From assembly GCA_021030915.1 (NCBI GenBank), contig JAGEMR010000073.1, forward strand, positions 62,001 through 126,000: a stretch of 64,000 nt of DNA, written 5' to 3'. Below are positions 22,087 to 31,662 of the stretch, piece after piece; positions within the stretch are counted from its first letter, which is position 1; each line of letters starts with the position of its first letter. Source of the DNA: Astrothelium macrocarpum. Its lineage: Eukaryota; Ascomycota; Dothideomycetes; Trypetheliales; Trypetheliaceae. The notes beneath the pieces were generated by a model. That model ran no database searches, had not been told where the DNA came from, and saw only the letters and a program-made list of their open reading frames with translations. Made by a program: the position numbers and the translations under genes.

Positions 22087-22434
22087 ATTTGGGAAATTTA
22101 CGTGGGAGAGATTCTTGTAGAAAGAAAGGACGTCGGACTTGTTTGATGTAGAAAAGGATAAGGTAAATATTGCGCCCGATGATCTGTCGATGATCGTCAA
22201 GGTTTTGTCAAGATAAGATTCGCTTAGCGCACCATCGTCAATTCGCATTTCACAATTCAAACTTCGCTTCGAGTGCTACGACCACCATCAAGAATTTCCA
22301 ACACTCGTATTCCACTTCTTCAAACCAACGAATTCTGTACGTGTCGTTACCTTTTGTTGCTCTGAGGAGATTTTTACGATCCCACTAACAATGTCAAAGG
22401 TCACTGAGACGCCTAAGGGACACCTATAGCGAAA
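22087..22434. promoter_or_regulatory. divergent promoter of APC13 and RPS29, with probable 5'UTR intron
   Basis: 348 bp separate the two start codons. On the plus strand a probable leader intron runs 22337-22429: donor GTACGT, branch CACTAAC at about 22382-22388, acceptor CTATAG five bases before the RPS29 ATG. If retained, the leader would carry a 12-codon uORF (22391-22429) ending exactly at the acceptor. Confidence 0.55.
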
Positions 22435-22757
22435 ATGTCTCACGAATCCGTCTGGTACTCGCGCCCGCGCAAATTCGGAAAAGGCTCTCGTGAATGGTAC
22501 GCTCAGTTTGAAATCTTGCGGTGAAAATTTGAGGCAGAATTGTTGGAATGCAGTGGTTACGGTCAGGCTAATATTCAACAGCCGCGTGTGTACCCACAGG
22601 GCAGGTCTCATCCGCAAGTACGGCCTCAATATTTGCCGTCAATGCTTCAGAGAGAAGTCACAGGATATCGGTTTCCAAAAGGTATGTGCAATGATTGTGT
22701 TATTGCCGTTACCTGACGGTCTCATGACGTACTAACGTACCAATCCAGCACCGATGA
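22435..22757 (+). CDS. RPS29: 40S ribosomal protein S29 (uS14)
   Basis: Zinc-binding small-subunit protein of exactly the expected 56 aa. Exons 22435-22496, 22582-22681, 22749-22757; introns 85 nt (GTACGC, CAG) and 67 nt (GTATGT, branch ACTAAC, CAG). The product begins MSHESVWYSRPRKFGKGSRE and continues CRVCTHRAGLIRKYG and LNICRQCFREKSQDIGFQKHR. The zinc ligands are the two CxxC pairs CRVC and CRQC. The last exon is nine nucleotides (His-Arg-stop). Nothing odd in the protein. Confidence 0.97.
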
Positions 22758-22805
22758 AGGAGGATTGCAATTAGGCTGAGATGGTGTGGAGGAACAAGGT
22801 TTCAA

Positions 22806-23396
22806 TCATGTGGAAGTCACGGAAGTGGGAAGAATCGGAAGGCGTTCGGCGATGCTTTGAAATTTGTCTGCGAATTCCGTGTAAAGCCGCATGCGCGGTG
22901 GCACAGAAGACAGCTCTATGCTTGTTGATGCGACATTACGAAGCAGCCATTCAATAATCAAATTGAGTTCCTCCAAACACACAGTTGCCTGCCCTCCTCT
23001 CAATCGAGAAAAGTGCATTTCATCTGCTGCGGCGCGGCATGAACGATTACGATTCCTTGTAAGCCCCGTGCGTGCAGGTCGTGAAGATGACCTATGACAT
23101 GGGGCGATTGTCCGTTCAGCAGCAGCTCGCATCCGACGTTTCGCCCCCACAGGGCGTTTGAGAAGTTCTGCCCGTGCCGCCCCCACAGGGTGTTTGAGAA
23201 TTTCTGCCCGTTCCGCCCTTTGACGTGGACGAATCATCGATCCAGCGTAAAATTGGATGAGGCTCAAGAGACGGCTCGCTCCAGCTTTCGGGAAGGTCTC
23301 CACTAGACTGGGGCTAGCTTTGAAATGCCGCATAGTAGCTGTTGACTGTTCCAGAATAGCTACAACGGCTTCTGTGCTTTGGATGTTCGATATCAC
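22806..23396 (-). CDS. hypothetical ORF with 12-residue repeat, doubtful
   Basis: Open frame of up to 196 codons from a GTG; the first ATG begins MRHFKASPSLVETFPKAG. It contains two in-frame copies of a 12-residue unit (RAEILKHPVGAA, RAELLKRPVGAK) encoded by a 36-bp tandem repeat. The rest is basic in the middle and ends in a hydrophobic-polar region (LNLIIEWLLRNV). No family is recognised. Its end lies 48 bp from the RPS29 stop on the opposite strand. It may be spurious. Confidence 0.25.
   Translation of the reverse strand: MISNIQSTEAVVAILEQSTATMRHFKASPSLVETFPKAGASRLLSLIQFYAGSMIRPRQRAERAEILKHPVGAARAELLKRPVGAKRRMRAAAERTIAPCHRSSSRPARTGLTRNRNRSCRAAADEMHFSRLRGGQATVCLEELNLIIEWLLRNVASTSIELSSVPPRMRLYTEFADKFQSIAERLPILPTSVTST
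23142..23213. repeat. 36-bp tandem repeat, two copies
   Basis: Copies at 23142-23177 and 23178-23213 start CGCCCCCACAGGG and differ at three positions; a fragment of a third unit (CGCCCT) follows. Confidence 0.8.
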
Positions 23397-24190
23397 TTTT
23401 TTGGAGTGCTATAACTTGAGCATATTGCCTGGATGTTTCTGCATACCTACGAATTATTCTACACTTTCCAATGTTTCTCTGAACGTGACAATTCGAATGC
23501 GAACAAGGCCATAATTGCTTACTTTTGCGGGCCATTTTCCCTCCGTATGCAGCTGCGCACTGTTGATATCCTTGTCAATTAACCATTATATAGCGCGATA
23601 TAGCTAGTGATCCCGCCTGCAGAATCTCGGCGGTGTATGAGTCCACAGCCGAGTTTGTTGGACGTCAATCAGTTGAAACGAGTTAACGTTGATTGCTTAT
23701 TCTCGCCCCATACCGTATCCGGCGATCTGGCTGCGTAGCTGGAACTTTAGTGGCTTCGGCAAAATAGTTCTTGCGGTCCGATATTCCTCCAAATAGCATC
23801 AAAGTTGTAGGATGAGTGTCCAAATGTTCCACTCCGCCCCCAAACGGATGAGATTGCTCTCTCGTCTCGAGACCGTGCATTATGGCACAGCAAGATCCCC
23901 AGGTCCCAGCTTCTAAATTGTTTAGATCCATAGCTCGATGCCTGTTCGCGCAATGCCACTGTCCCTCTAATCTGTTACATCACAGTATCCTTTAGGCCTT
24001 CAGCTTCTCAATCCTACTGCTTTGATTCGACGACTTGGCGAGTTGGTATTCTAGTTGTCTTCCGTGCTGTCTGCTATGGACGCCCCATATCAGCGACCAA
24101 TTGGCTGCGCCGCAAGGCGACTTAGCTATGATATCATTCTGTTTTTGGTGAGTGAAGTCAGGTCAGTTGCCTTTCGATGGGTGGCCTACT

Positions 24191-24197
24191 TATAAAG
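24191..24197 (+). promoter_or_regulatory. TATA box of the GPI-type surface protein gene
   Basis: TATAAAG lies 175 bp upstream of the ATG at 24366, a usual distance for a highly expressed fungal gene with a leader of 100-150 nt. Confidence 0.5.
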
Positions 24198-24365
24198 GAC
24201 TGGAGAATGCGACACGATTGATGCCATCATCATCATCAGTGTTGGCCAGCGTTTTGGTTGACGATCTCAAGCAATCTGTCAATTCAGTTGCAAGCACTCT
24301 CACTTCAAAACCCAGAGACCCTACTCCTGTCTTTCTCCCCACAAACCAAATTCAAATCTCTCAAA

Positions 24366-25151
24366 ATGCACCTCACTACCGCTACCGTGCTCGCTTTTGC
24401 TCTTGGCGTTGTCGCCACTCCCCAGTCTGCCTCCTCTTCTAACAATGACCCCTTCACCACTTCTTCTGGCAACGATCCTTTCACCACTTCCGCTGGCCCT
24501 TCGACTTCTGTCTTCACCTCTACCGGCGTTGCTGGTACTGTCACAAGTAAGGTCGTTTCTGATGCCAGCGTCGTCTCCTCTGGCGGCTCGTCCGTCGCTA
24601 GCGACATCAGCTCTGGCGGCTCGTCCGTCGTAAGCGACATCACCTCGGGCGGTTCGTCCGTCGGAAGCGTAATCACCTCTGGCGGCTCGTCTGTCGCCAG
24701 CGACATCACCTCGGGCGGCGCCTCTGTCGGAAGCGTAATCACTTCAGGCGGCGCCTCTGTCGGCAGCGTCGTCACTTCTGGCGCGGCTTCTATCGGCGGC
24801 GACATCACTTCCGCCGCCGGCTGTTTCTTTGGCATCAACTGTAATAAGGGTTCTGGTACCACCACCATTCCAACAACCGGAGCAACCTTTAGCTCCTACT
24901 CCTCAGCGCTGGCCTCGATTTCGAGCCAGGAGTTGAGCGCTCTTGCCAGCTTGAACAGTTCGTATGCCGCAGCGGGAAGCACGCTGCCGCCGAGCGCCAT
25001 CTCATCGCTCGTGTCCAGTGTCGAGTCTAGTGCGAGCGCGGCCGTGAGCAGCGTGAGCACAAGCATATTGCACGATGCGGCTCCCACAGGCATGCCTGTG
25101 ATGGGTGCTGGCGCCCTTGCTGCAATTTTGGGTGTTGCTGCATTGTTGTAA
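24366..25151 (+). CDS. Ser/Gly-rich repeat protein, secreted, probably GPI-anchored
   Basis: 261 aa, one exon. Residues 1-18 form a signal peptide (MHLTTATVLAFALGVVAT). Two NDPFTTS units follow (28-43). Residues 71-147 are seven 11-residue repeats of the form (S/T)SGG(S/A)SVxSxI. A short CFFGINC segment gives one Cys pair, followed by a Ser-rich stalk. The C-terminus ends in a small-residue and hydrophobic tail (GAGALAAILGVAALL) typical of a GPI attachment signal, with a likely omega site near DAAPTG. Expected in the cell wall or plasma membrane outer face, heavily O-glycosylated. The chosen ATG sits in CAAA context; the frame is open upstream but the signal peptide begins here. Function unknown. 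Confidence 0.82.
   Translation: MHLTTATVLAFALGVVATPQSASSSNNDPFTTSSGNDPFTTSAGPSTSVFTSTGVAGTVTSKVVSDASVVSSGGSSVASDISSGGSSVVSDITSGGSSVGSVITSGGSSVASDITSGGASVGSVITSGGASVGSVVTSGAASIGGDITSAAGCFFGINCNKGSGTTTIPTTGATFSSYSSALASISSQELSALASLNSSYAAAGSTLPPSAISSLVSSVESSASAAVSSVSTSILHDAAPTGMPVMGAGALAAILGVAALL
24576..24806. repeat. coding minisatellite, 7 x 33 bp
   Basis: Encodes the seven 11-residue repeats of the surface protein. Units alternate mainly between SDI and SVI endings. The same repeat keeps a long antisense frame open on the minus strand (24305-24868). Confidence 0.85.
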
Positions 25152-26093
25152 GCGGCATAGTTACTGTAAAAGGGGTCGTTTTCTTTTTTCGTCTTTCTGG
25201 CTTTTCTTCACGTTGTCATAGCGACAGGGTAATATGCGTGATAATATTAGCATAGGCCTAGATTATCAGCGTTCAGTTTTCAATGAATTTCATCTCCATT
25301 TACTCCTCACAAGCTGCGCTATGTTCAGAATATGATCAACCAATACCCATTCAACAAGACTACTCGGTCGGCATGTTGGGCGCGCGTGATCAGCTTTGCT
25401 TTAGGTTTGCCAATTGTGGTAAGCTCCAAACATCGTGCAGTAGCATGCAATAGCATTGACCATTACCAAGGGTTGCAATAAAAGGTGCTGGGAAATGCAA
25501 AAAGACATATCCAGCCGAATACACGTCAGAAAGATTCTCAATATTATGACGAGCAATTCGAGATATTGGACTAGTCGTCGAAAATTGCTCGATAAGGTTT
25601 GGTGGCTGATTGGTGTTGCTGAGTCTTTTTAGTGAGTGCATGGTGAATTACATCTTTACAACCTACGGCATGTCTAAATGCAACATTTACCGCCGTTACC
25701 GTCGATTGAATTTTCTCAGGACATTTACTCCTAATTGAAAGAGATCTCCATTTAGTCGCGATACTGAATTCCTACCTAGCGTCAATGCAGAACATAGGTC
25801 GACCTGTCGTTGTTTGAATTTCAAATCTTTGTAAGTTCTTGTATAAGCCATGTGCGTCGCTGATGATCATTGTTCGAGAGCCGCGACGCTATTGAAACTC
25901 AATTCAGTCTTGGCTCTATCTCTCATCTTCATATCATTGGAAGGGAGCAAGAAACAGTCGTTAGCATTATCCAATCGCATTTCCATCAATCCTTGTACAG
26001 CAATGGGAAACTCAACACTGCAGTTGCTGGACATGCTCTTCACATGCAGAAGCACATTACTGCAAAAATCCGAAAACAGCTGCAGCTCACGTA
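25152..26093. other. convergent intergenic region
   Basis: 3' regions of the surface protein (+) and UPRT (-). Short ORFs only. Confidence 0.4.
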
Positions 26094-27035
26094 TTATCTT
26101 CCTCCAGTCAAGAAAAGCCGGTCGCCAACATCGCCGAGCCCAGGCATTATCATGCCGTTGCCGTCCAAGTCCTTGTCCATGCCGCCCACCCACAACTGCA
26201 CACCTTCCTCCCACTGTTTAGCTGCCTTCATCAAGCCTACCTCACTGCCAATTACCGACATCATGATTATCTTCTGCACACCCCAATCTCTCAGGGTATC
26301 GATGGCAGCACAAGCAGTAGCGCCAGTAGCAATGACGGGATCGACAATAATGGCAAGATGTGATGGACCAGGAGCAGTGGGTGGATCATCGGGAGAGGGT
26401 GGCGGCGCAGAAGTCGGCTTGTAATCGGGGAGTTTGTTGTAGTACTCAACTACTCCGAGACCAGAACTCTCTCGAAAGAGACCAAGGTGGTGGACTGGCA
26501 CAGCAATTGGAAGAATGGATTGGAGAGCTACAGATGCACAAAGTCGTCAGTTTAACTAGGTAGTGCCTTGAAGAATGAGGCGGACAGCGGATCTCGGGAA
26601 AATAGTGCAGATAGAGAAATAGATGGTGGCGTCTGTACCGTCAATCATGCCAAGTCCGGAGCGCAAAATGGGGACCAAACATACGTGGGATGGAGACACC
26701 GTCTCAGACTCATAGTCGTAACCGAGAGGCGAACGGTCCTAAACGGGAATAAAGAGGACAATAGTCAGCCGACGATGTCTCCTTAGCTTGTTACAATACC
26801 ATGACATAGCAAGCCAGACATGCCCAGAAGAGCAGGTGGCGGGGTAACTCACAGCGCCATGTGGGACGACGTGCAACCCTTCTGCCAGAGCTTCACATGC
26901 GACAATAATGGCAATCTCATGTACCAGCAGTTTGGCTTCGCGGGCATTGGTGTTTTGCGAGCGCAGTTGCGAGAGCTTCGCCCGCAGACAGGGATGCCTT
27001 GATACGCGGACATTGGAGGGAAGATGAGTCGCCAT
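26094..27035 (-). CDS. uracil phosphoribosyltransferase
   Basis: Pyrimidine-salvage enzyme converting uracil and PRPP to UMP (FUR1-type). Exons 26853-27035, 26639-26738, 26094-26527; introns 114 and 111 nt, GTGAGT/TTTAG and GTACAG/TGTAG, both with CTGAC branch sites. Product 238 aa, family-typical. Visible: SRHPCLRAKLSQLRSQNTN near the N-terminus, LVPILRSGLGMID (about 83-95), VHHLGLFRE, the PRPP loop VDPVIATGATACAAI (about 155-169) and the C-terminal uracil-binding GDVGDRLFLTGGR. An insertion of Pro/Ser-rich residues (PTSAPPPSPDDPPTAPGPS) separates the central strands. Divergent from the fluoride exporter. Confidence 0.93.
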
Positions 27036-27692
27036 TATGACTAGATTGAATGCAGCGGGAACGTGGTGAACCTGGGAGCTGAAGGAAGACTTTGCATTAA
27101 GCGCCGGCTGACTGGCGTCGATGGGCGGAGCTCAGTGGTCGCCTTGAAACCTTGATGAGCAAACCTCTGTTGATCTGCTGTACACCGACAGTAGCCGCAT
27201 CTCTCTCGCACTGCAGCATGCCGTCAAAGATAAATGAGTCGATGCAGGTGGCGGGTCCGACTACCGCTCAGCTGGTTCGGGCCGCTAAGCCTGGTCCTTG
27301 AGGCCAAGTATCATTGGGTTTTAATCGGGTGCGCGCGGAATGGGCAGACTGGGCTCACTCCGTGACGGTATTGAAGAATTTGAGAAATCCCAACATGCAC
27401 TAGATTGGGCTCCTGTCCGTTTCTTGCGTGGCCGGCATGGTCTGCAGTCTTTGTGCCAAGGGTTTGAGCCAATGACATTAATGTCGCACAACCACCTCAT
27501 TCGTGACATCCCCAGCTTCCCCCTTACAGCTATGCCGTACCCCCGTCTAGCGTCTGCCATCTCCGGTTCATCGGTACTTTGACCTGAAGCCAGACTCACA
27601 AATATCCCACATAATCCACCCTCGTTTCCTCCGTTACACCTGTCAGACCATGCTATTAAGCTGTCCATCTTCTCAGTCCAGTTTGTTTGTGG
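27036..27692. promoter_or_regulatory. divergent promoter of UPRT and fluoride exporter
   Basis: 657 bp between the start codons. No strong element was recognised; short ORFs here have no family resemblance. Confidence 0.4.
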
Positions 27693-29396
27693 ATGGACCC
27701 CGAGCGGAGCTGGCTACGAGCCAGTTCAATCTCTCGCTCAAACTCCCGGTCCGCAACCCCCACGAGAAGAAACAGTCACTATGACCAGCAACGCAGTTCA
27801 CGAGGCAGCGGAACCCCCGAGCCCAGACTTGCACGCTCACGCAGTCGAACCTGGCGATACGCAGAGCCTGCCCAAGAAGACGACACAGGCGATGACGACA
27901 ATGACATTCCTGCAGACTTCCAAAACCTGACCGAAGTCGACGCTCCGTCGCCCGTGGACCCAGATGAAGACAGATACAGGAACACCCTCGAGGACCGGCG
28001 GCGCTCAGAGGCTGACCAGGCCCGACGCAGCGGACGGTGTGCAGAGAGTTTCGGGAATGCAGGCTACGGCTTGTCCGAACTCCTGGCCAACGTGACGCAA
28101 CCGCCGCCGGCGCCGCAGGGCTCGGCAGCGCGGCCGACGCGTGCCAGTCGCACCACCCTGGTCCCTCTCGATCTGCCCCCGCGCGTGCTGGGAGGAGGAG
28201 ATCGCAGGCTGTCGCGACCGTGGGAGCGCGAGCGGCCGTCGGAGGAGCCGCCTTCGCCAGAGCCTCTGAAGATCCGTCGCGCTGCAACCGAAATGTATAC
28301 CATCTCGTACCTGGTGTTTTTCTCGCTCCTGGGCACTCTGGCCCGGCTCGGAGTCGAGTGGTTGAACTTTTACCCTGGAGCGGTCGTCACGACAAGTGTC
28401 CTGTGGGCCAACTTCGGCGGCAGTCTGTTCATGGGCTTTTTGGCGGAAGATCGCACGCTGTTTGCGGAGGAATGGGGCCGGACGAGAAAGGGCTACTTCA
28501 ATCTGTCGAGCGGCAAGAAGGAAGATAGCGATCCAGAAGCGGCGAAGAAGGCGCATGCGACGGTCAAGAAACAGCTGCCGTTGTACATTGGGCTTGCAAC
28601 GGGTTTCTGCGGCTCCTTCACCTCCTTTTCATCCTTCATGCGCGATGCCTTTCTGGCGCTTTCGAACAACGTCCCCGCTCCCCTGTACCACCCCGCAGGC
28701 CCAGATGTCCCCTCAGCGTCCAAGACTGTCCATCGCAGTGGTGGCTTTAGCTTCGAGGCTCTTCTGGCGGTCATTATCACCACCATTGCCTTGAGTATCG
28801 GCGGCCTGAAAATGGGAGCCCATATCGCCATCTTTAGCCAGCCTTACTTGCCTACGGTTCCTTTCCTATTTACCCGCCGATATTTTGAGCCCGTAGTCGT
28901 TGTACTCGGCTGGGGGAGCTGGATCGGCGCCATCATCATGTCTATCTGGGCTCCAAATGCGGATTGGCGTGGTCTCGCACTCTTTGCATTGGTGTTTGCG
29001 CCTGTGGGAACTCTCCTTCGCTTTTACGCCTCGCTCAAACTTAATGGATTGGTCGCGTCGTTTCCGCTTGGCACGTTCGCTGTAAATATGCTGGGTACGG
29101 CAGTACTGGCAATGGCATACGATCTCCAACACGTCTCACTGAGTTGGGCAGCCAAAGAGGTTGGAGGTGGGGTATTGAGCTGCCAAATATTGCAAGGAAT
29201 TATGGACGGACTCTGCGGATGCTTGACAACCGTGAGCACGTGGGTAGCAGAGCTGGTTGGATTGAGGAAAAGTCATTCTTATATCTATGGTGGGGCGACG
29301 TTGGGCATGGGCCTCGCGCTGACTGTGGCCATTTTGGGCAGTGTGCGATGGACAGTTGGATGGCAAGAATCAGTTTGTGCCACTCCGCCTAGTTGA
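27693..29396 (+). CDS. fluoride export protein (FEX/CrcB family)
   Basis: Plasma-membrane fluoride channel/exporter, 567 aa in one exon. The start is the ATG at 27693; two upstream in-frame codons are not ATG. Residues 1-205 are disordered, Ser/Arg/Pro-rich and acidic in parts. Two CrcB domains follow, as in eukaryotic FEX where a single chain replaces the bacterial dimer. First domain: GTLARLGVEWL, VLWANFGGSLFMGF and GFCGSFTSFSSFMRD. Second: GTLLRFYASLKLN, PLGTFAVNMLGTAVL and GLCGCLTTVSTWVAE. Each GxCGxxTxxST-type loop corresponds to the fluoride path. A charged loop (KKEDSDPEAAKK) and a long linker between the domains are present. The N-terminal part is unusually GC-rich. Confidence 0.92.
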   Translation: MDPERSWLRASSISRSNSRSATPTRRNSHYDQQRSSRGSGTPEPRLARSRSRTWRYAEPAQEDDTGDDDNDIPADFQNLTEVDAPSPVDPDEDRYRNTLEDRRRSEADQARRSGRCAESFGNAGYGLSELLANVTQPPPAPQGSAARPTRASRTTLVPLDLPPRVLGGGDRRLSRPWERERPSEEPPSPEPLKIRRAATEMYTISYLVFFSLLGTLARLGVEWLNFYPGAVVTTSVLWANFGGSLFMGFLAEDRTLFAEEWGRTRKGYFNLSSGKKEDSDPEAAKKAHATVKKQLPLYIGLATGFCGSFTSFSSFMRDAFLALSNNVPAPLYHPAGPDVPSASKTVHRSGGFSFEALLAVIITTIALSIGGLKMGAHIAIFSQPYLPTVPFLFTRRYFEPVVVVLGWGSWIGAIIMSIWAPNADWRGLALFALVFAPVGTLLRFYASLKLNGLVASFPLGTFAVNMLGTAVLAMAYDLQHVSLSWAAKEVGGGVLSCQILQGIMDGLCGCLTTVSTWVAELVGLRKSHSYIYGGATLGMGLALTVAILGSVRWTVGWQESVCATPPS

Positions 29397-29499
29397 AGAG
29401 ATGGGCGGGAAAAAAAAGTGCTTCTCAGAATATTTACGTCTATTTACCATATCTACAAGGCATTCCACGGAGTTCCGGGGATCATGATACACGGGATAC

Positions 29500-31662
29500 C
29501 TACAGCATTGCGTTGCGGCGATTCTCATGATCACGGTACTTTCTATATTGCAACAGGCATTCCGGATTCGCGACCGTCGAACTTATCTTAATATCTTTTC
29601 CGCTTATCAGTTGTTTTACGGCGGTTTCGACTTTCTTACCATTGATTGTTACGGGGATTTCATCGACTTCAATAAAATGTCGCGGGACATGCCGCGCTGA
29701 GAGTCCGGTCTTGATTGCATCCCGGAGACGTCTCAGCAGGTCATCGGAGAATGGCCGTCCTGGATTCATCTTCACAAACAGAAACACAGTCTCATCCGTG
29801 TCATGAGGTCGGCGTCGGCCTACGCAGAGTGTCTCGGCAATATCGGAACTGAATGCGGGACCCTCACAGATTGCATAGACCTCGCCGCTGCCAAATCTGA
29901 TGCCAGACGGGTTTAGAACACCATCACTAAGCAGTAAGGGAGATATCAGCGTCCCCCACGATTATGTACCCTCAAACGCACGACAACGGACAACTCACCT
30001 TCTTCCATGCATCACGCTCCCCCACGTTTCCGGATTCACCGAAATCCAATCATGCATCGCCCAGCAATCCACGCCCTCCCACCGCTCAAAATACGCCGCA
30101 CGATACGCGCTCCCATCCCGATCCCCCCAAAAGCACGCCGGCATACTCGGAAACGGCTTCCGAATCACCAGCTCCCCACGCTTCGGCACCCACATCCCCC
30201 CTCCTCCTCCTCCTCCCTCCTCGCGCTCCATCTCGCCCCGAACCGACCGCCCCGTCTCGGCATCCGCCACGTCGACATCCATACCCAGCCCGTGCATCTG
30301 CATCTCGCCCTCGCGCAGCGCGCCCGCGGGGTCGGCGGCACACAGCGACGTCGCGACGTCGGTGCCGCCCGCGACATTCGCGAGGTGCACGCGGCGCGGG
30401 AAGGCTTGGGCGTAGAACCAGCGGGACTGGTGCCGCGACAGCGGGGCGCCCGTCGTGTTGACCATGCGCAGCGCGGACAGGTCGAAGTCGCGCCGGGGCA
30501 CGCAGCCGGCTTTTTCGAGCTCCGCGAGGTAGCGTGGGGATGTGCCCAGGTAGGTGGCGCGGTGGTGCGCGGCGAGGCGCAGGAGCTGCGTGGGGCGGGG
30601 GAAGAGCGGCGAGCCGGAGTAGCAGATGGTGGTGGCGCCCGTCGTGAGATGGCCGTTCATCACGTAGAACATGATCCACGACGTGGAGCTGTACTGCAGG
30701 ACGACGTCGCCGGGGCCGAGGGAGTTGTGCAGGATGGAGATTTTCTTGAGCTGGAGGATGAGGCCGTGGTGGTGCACGATGCATTTCGGCGGCCCGGTGG
30801 TGCCGGAGCTGTACACGATGATGAGGGGGGTCATGAAGGGGACGCGGGTGTAGGATGGAGGCGGGGTTGTGGAGGCGGAGGAGGGCGCGGCATGGTTGAG
30901 GAAGTGATCGAAGGTGGGGAACCGGTTGGCGGGGTATTCATCCACAGAGGTGGTTGTGGGGACGATGTACACGGCGGGCGGTTTGGTGGTCTTTTCGAGT
31001 TGCGATAGAATAGATTCGGTCTTGGGGATCATAGAGGAGCGGCGGCCTTTGTGGATGGTATGGGAGTCGACGAAGAGAACGCGCGGCGTGACTTGTTGCA
31101 GTCGCACCACGCACCCGTCGCTGCCCAAATCGGGCGCGATGCTCGTGTAGACGGCGCCTATAGCGGCGGAGGCGAGGAACAGCACGACGGCAGCGATAGA
31201 GTTAGAAACTAGAGCGGCCACCACGTCGCCTTGTCGCACGCCTACCCAACGTAACGCACTGCCAACTCTCGTCACTCGTGCTCGGAGCTGCCCCCACGTC
31301 AACTGCTCTCCATCGAGATCCTCTCCCTCCCGGAGCCCAATGAGCGCCACCCCGTCGGGATCGTGGCCCTCCAGCGCGTTCTCTGCGTAGTTGAGCGATA
31401 AACCTTCGTAGAAGGCGGGCACGGCGCGCATGGGCAGCGATTCGTCGTAGGCCCTGGTCATGCCCGCGGGTAAGGGTGGGGTGAGCTGGAGGTAGTGGTA
31501 CACATCGAGCCAGAAATCTTGGGGGTGCGACACCGTCCATTGGTGCAGGTCGTGTGAATTGCGGAGGGAGACGTGGAATTTGGTGTTGATATGGCAGCGA
31601 TAGGCATCCATGCGGGTGGAGCCGCGGTTGGGTGGAAGCCAGAGGACGTCGGGCTTTGACAT
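29500..31662 (-). CDS. acetoacetyl-CoA synthetase
   Basis: ATP-dependent ligase making acetoacetyl-CoA from acetoacetate (acyl-adenylate family, acetyl-CoA-synthetase-like branch). Exons 29999-31662 and 29500-29926; 72-nt intron GTGAGT to TTAG. Product 696 aa. Residues 35-90 form the ACAS N-terminal region; the adenylation P-loop is YSSGTTGPPK at 284-293; the A5 region reads VNTTGAPLS; the hinge follows the intron in GRSDGVLNPSGIRFGSGEV; the catalytic lysine is in TINGKKVE near the C-terminus. A low-complexity insert (EREE then seven Gly) precedes MWVPKRGELVI. The segment 30250-30650 is very GC-rich. It is convergent with FEX, with only 103 bp between stops. Confidence 0.92.

Larger units (their letters stand above)
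22758..24365. other. intergenic region around a doubtful ORF and before the GPI protein
   Basis: Apart from the doubtful ORF and its tandem repeat, no gene is seen between RPS29 and the cell-surface gene. The right end is the latter's promoter with a TATA box. Confidence 0.4.

Noticed and set aside
24305..24868. 187-codon minus-strand ORF with repeated PPEV/PTE units
   Set aside because: It is the exact antisense of the 33-bp repeat region of the signal-peptide protein; the repeat period keeps it open. The plus strand has a signal peptide, GPI tail and TATA box.
30007..31008. 333-codon plus-strand ORF across the acetoacetyl-CoA synthetase
   Set aside because: Antisense to clear ligase motifs; open only because the exon is GC-rich.
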